Assembly: GCA_026874595.1 (NCBI GenBank)
Contig: CM049307.1
Location: 45,877,678-45,941,677 of the forward strand
Length of the DNA: 64,000 nucleotides
From: Sipunculus nudus
Lineage: Eukaryota > Annelida > Sipuncula > Golfingiida > Sipunculidae
Direction of reading: 5' to 3'
Made by a program: the position numbers and the translations under genes. Positions 60,607-64,000 of this stretch are shown piece by piece. The notes under the pieces are model-generated. The model searched no databases. It was given only the letters and a program-made list of their open reading frames with translations, and had not been told where the DNA came from. Numbering within the stretch: the stretch's first letter is position 1; every line of letters starts with the position of its first letter.

Positions 60607-63260
60607 TAAGAACAAGGGACCCATGGGTCACATCGCTCAGCTGAATTTTGGAAAATATTAGTAACTGCAAAATATTTTTATTTCTTTTGGTTTTTCTTGT
60701 ATATTATCATCAGAAAAGCTATGAGAAAATGGCCCTGCTAAAATGAAACTCTGTAAATTATAGAATAATGGACATGAGCTAAACCATTTAGTGATGCACC
60801 AAGGGAACAAATAGGCCTACGGTAAGTGTTATATAAAAGTAACATTTCATAAACAAATAATGTGTGAAGGTAATTAAGTTTTCAAAAGTTAAATATATGG
60901 CCATACAAGTTAAAAATTAATCCCACAAAGTTTGACCAATATTCCTAATTTTAAAAACTAGGTTTAACAGTGTTATTCACAACTAGGCCCCACCAACTTT
61001 AAGAGATATGAATGAAATGCTACCATTTATATCTTTTTAAATCTTGTCAGTTAGCACTTACATTAGGTCCTAATATTTTACCATATTTGAATATTAGGAT
61101 TAAATTCCTGAACATTGTTTTCTTTAAAAAAAATCAAAATTGTCCAAGTTTCAACAAAAAGAATATTTTTAACATTAAAATTATAAGCTTTGTCTTGTAT
61201 ATTAGTCCTGTGTATCGAAGCGGTGGGTCAGGGAGGGGTCTCTGGTGTTACTGTTCATCGCTGAAAAAATGTGAAATTATAAGATTCATCTTGTATGGAG
61301 TACAGGTCTGTCAACAGAATGGGGTGGGGGGGGGGGGGAGAGAGAAAGGCTCCCTGTGGTATTTATGCTGGCAGCCTGATCAAGCTCAACAAGAGAGAGT
61401 TTTATCGAAAGTCAGCGGAGAGTTTTCTAACGAAAGGTACATTGCAAAATAGAGGTTGGGAGGCATTTAAATATATAGGCATTGCATATATTTGTCTGAA
61501 CCGATTAATAATCGATCATCAGTCGGTTTGCTATAACCAATGATCGATTATGAAAAAGGAACCGACTCCCACCACTAGCTAATAACTTGAATCTTGATTA
61601 AATGATGTTATATTCCTGAAAAAAAGTCTCAGCCATTCTTATGTTAAGTGAGTAAATATATATCCTGATTTTTTACAAGGTGCATTATGTTTGGGCCTAT
61701 AACTTCAACAAATTATGCAATACTGACCTCAATTTTGGTATGTACATAGGAAATGTATGGAAGAATATGAATATTAACAATTACATCTAACATTATGCAA
61801 ATTGTTGGTTTACCAGGTAAACAAATGTAGAGTCATGATACTAGAAAATACAAATACATTAAGGCTTCTAACAAACTTCAATAGCTAGACTATTTTTTAA
61901 GCTTATACTTTCAAATTCAAAATTAATTCATCAGATTAAATCCATATGTAAACTGACTGTGAAAATTAATTCAAATGTACTTATAAGAAAAAAAGTGTTA
62001 TGGTCAAATTTAGGCAAAATTCAAGGTACCAATTTTTTATTTTTGTTAATATTTTAAATAATTTTGGGTATACAATTTAATTTGATTAATTAAAGATATA
62101 TTACTGGGAAAAAAGTCCATAGCTTTAAAATGTTTTGTGTTAAGTGATCAAATATCTTTCCTGATTTTTTACAAAATGCATTATGTTTGAGCCCTTAACT
62201 TTTTTTAAAACATATAATACAGACCTAATTTCTGGCATGTACATAGGAACTATATTGAGGAATATTTATGGTAAATATGAGGAAAAACAGGTGAGTGGTT
62301 TAATAGTTAGGCTGTCCTGAAATGTGAAAATAGGTTTTTAATAAAAAATTGAGGTTTTTCCTTAATTTCTAAAAGGAACAAAGTCGCAAAGACCCCGTTT
62401 TCGGCTTGGTAGGAGATCCTGGGGAAATCTAACATTATGCCAACAACCTTGGGAGCATAGAGAGCTGCACTGAATGACCAACAGTGACCACAGTGGACTG
62501 CTTGACAATGTTAGGGACTACAACAAGAGCCTCCAAAAAAATTCAATAACTAGCCTAATTTTGCAGCTTTTATTTTTAAATTTCAGATTTTAACAGATTA
62601 AATCCTTATGTGCACATGCTGTGAAAATTAAATCCACAGTACTTACAGGGAAAAAAATGTGCCGTGGCCAAAGATGGGCAAAATTTAAGGTACCAATTTT
62701 TATTTTTGCTAATATTTAAAAAAAATTACAAGATTTTGATCTAATTTTGGGTATACAATTTAATTTTTATTAATTAAAGTTATATTACAGGAAAAAAGTC
62801 CTTAGCTTTAACATGTTTTGTGTTAAGCGATCAAATATCTTTCCTGATTTTTTACAAAATGCATTATGTTTGAGCCCATAACTTTTTTAAATTATATAAT
62901 ACAGACCTTATTTCTGGCATGTACATAGGAACTATATAGAGGAATATTTATGGTAAATATGAGGAAAAACAGATGAGTGGTTTTGATATTAGGCAGTCCT
63001 GCAGTGTGGAAATAGGTTTTTAATAAAAAATTGAGGTTTTTCCTTAATTTCTCCAAGGAACAAAGTCGCAAAGACCCCGTTTTCGGCTTGGTAGGAGATC
63101 TTGGGGACATCTAACATTATGCCAAATTTCGGATTCCTAGGTCTTATGGTTTCAAAACGTGCCACATCTACGGACGGACAGACTGACAGAGAGACGGACG
63201 GACAACGTACAATGGACCACGACTATAGCTCAGATGACTTATAGTCAGCTAAGCTAAAAA
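60607..63260 (+). repeat. Dispersed repeat, copy 2 (composite, with an internal partial duplication)
   Basis: Starts AACAAGGGACCCATGGGTCA and ends ATAGTCAGCTAAGCTAAAAA, the same ends as the copy at 36644-38550. The 3' module is present twice: about 61860-62440, truncated before the GACGGACGG block, and about 62530-63260, complete. A G-run lies at 61321-61339, and a hAT-like end (CTAGTGGTGGGAGTCGGTTC read on the minus strand) at about 61558-61577. It is intronic, with no gene of its own. Confidence 0.65.
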
Positions 63261-63491
63261 CTGACTTCTTATGCCTAAAGCAATGTGGTTAAGTTTGAGA
63301 AATAATTATTTACAAGAAAGTTTTGAAACTTAAAAAAAATTGACACAAAGTTAGACAGCACAAAATAATATAATACAAGATTGCTCTGACTAGCTAATGC
63401 TCAATGTATGGTGGATGTGTCTGATGGGAGAGTTATGACACCTGATTTTGGCTACATGAAATACAATCAACTTCTTCCTAAAGGTACTCAC

Positions 63492-63643
63492 CTGAGAATA
63501 ACAATGAAACCATCAAAGACATTGAAGCCGTTTTTTATATACCCAAACATTCCCTCGGCAATGATTTTGAGCAACATCTCAAACGCAAACAATACACTGA
63601 AGAAGATGTTGCTGTACTCCAAGATCTCCGTCAGTAACTTAGG
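63492..63643 (-). CDS. CACNA1G-like (Cav3): Cav3 exon: domain II S2-S3
   Basis: First exon in the window in transcription order, 50 codons plus two bases. It opens after a TTTTACAG acceptor and ends at AG|GTGAG. It reads [20 protein letters not shown], then the S2 core [13 protein letters not shown], a short loop, and S3 [10 protein letters not shown]. The FEMLLK and FDG motifs are standard for domain II of T-type channels. It starts in phase 0 and ends with AG, which completes a serine with the C at the start of the exon at 57040-57225. The upstream exon (S1) is outside the window. Confidence 0.95.
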
Positions 63644-64000
63644 CTGTAAAAGAAATATACAAACATCATGTAAATTAAATGCTAATTTTCAAAATAAGAA
63701 AAGACAATTTGAAAATTAAAAGCTCAGTTTTACTTAGATCATTCCTGGGACAATTTTTTGGTGTTAACAGTTGAAGTTAAAGTTAAAAGACATATTTGTT
63801 TACATAACAGTTAAAACTGGGTGTACAGAAAAGCTCTGAAATTATAGTTAAAACAAGAAATGCACAAGGCTATCTATTTACTTGACTGTATACCAGCCCA
63901 GCTTTATCACCGAAACAAATCTAGAATTTCTTACTGTGAGGAAAATTGATCTTAATATCTATACAAAAATTCTTAAGAGACAGACAATAAAAAATATGAC
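63644..64000. other. Intron upstream of the first exon in the window
   Basis: AT-rich sequence beginning with the exon's acceptor tract. No further exon before the window edge. Confidence 0.6.

Overview
The window is one intron-rich stretch of an animal nuclear genome. It lies inside a single gene on the minus strand that runs off both ends: a low-voltage-activated (T-type, Cav3) voltage-gated calcium channel alpha-1 subunit, co-orthologous to vertebrate CACNA1G/H/I. I could place 25 exons by residue conservation, AG/GT splice sites and matching codon phases. 22 are constant. Three are alternative versions of one position. One complete path through the window gives 3,642 nt, or 1,214 codons with no frame break. 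It covers domain II S2-S6, the II-III linker, all of domain III, the III-IV linker, all of domain IV and the start of the C-terminal tail. The 5' part (N-terminus, domain I, I-II linker, IIS1) lies beyond base 64000, and the rest of the C-terminus and 3'UTR lies below base 1.

The host is probably a lophotrochozoan, most likely a mollusc and perhaps a bivalve. The reasons are alternative domain II turret exons of the kind described in the snail LCav3 gene, AT-rich multi-kilobase introns, and repeats with GGAC/GACA tracts and CAGCTGAGCT ends. This is a pattern-level guess.

Layout from high to low coordinates, which is the direction of transcription: 63.6-57.0 kb, domain II S2-S5, with an intron holding a ~280-bp higher-order tandem repeat and a composite dispersed repeat; 54.4-47.0 kb, three consecutive alternative exons for the IIS5-P-loop turret; 44.4-44.2 kb, domain II selectivity filter and S6; 36.4-29.9 kb, the II-III linker, with two possible extra in-frame cassettes (33.1 and 30.8 kb); 27.6-19.6 kb, domain III; 19-13.2 kb, a long III-IV linker intron with a possible cassette at 18.9 kb; 13.2-4.1 kb, domain IV, followed by a partial triplication of the IVS6 exon interrupted by a pogo/Tigger-like transposon; 0.77-0.64 kb, proximal C-terminus.

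The most notable signal is the three-way alternative turret exon set (49, 37 and 51 codons, all with the same phase and with different cysteine content). In the snail, a two-exon version of this switch is reported to change sodium versus calcium permeability. I recall no three-exon set, but this could not be searched. No second protein-coding gene, tRNA, rRNA or CRISPR array is visible.
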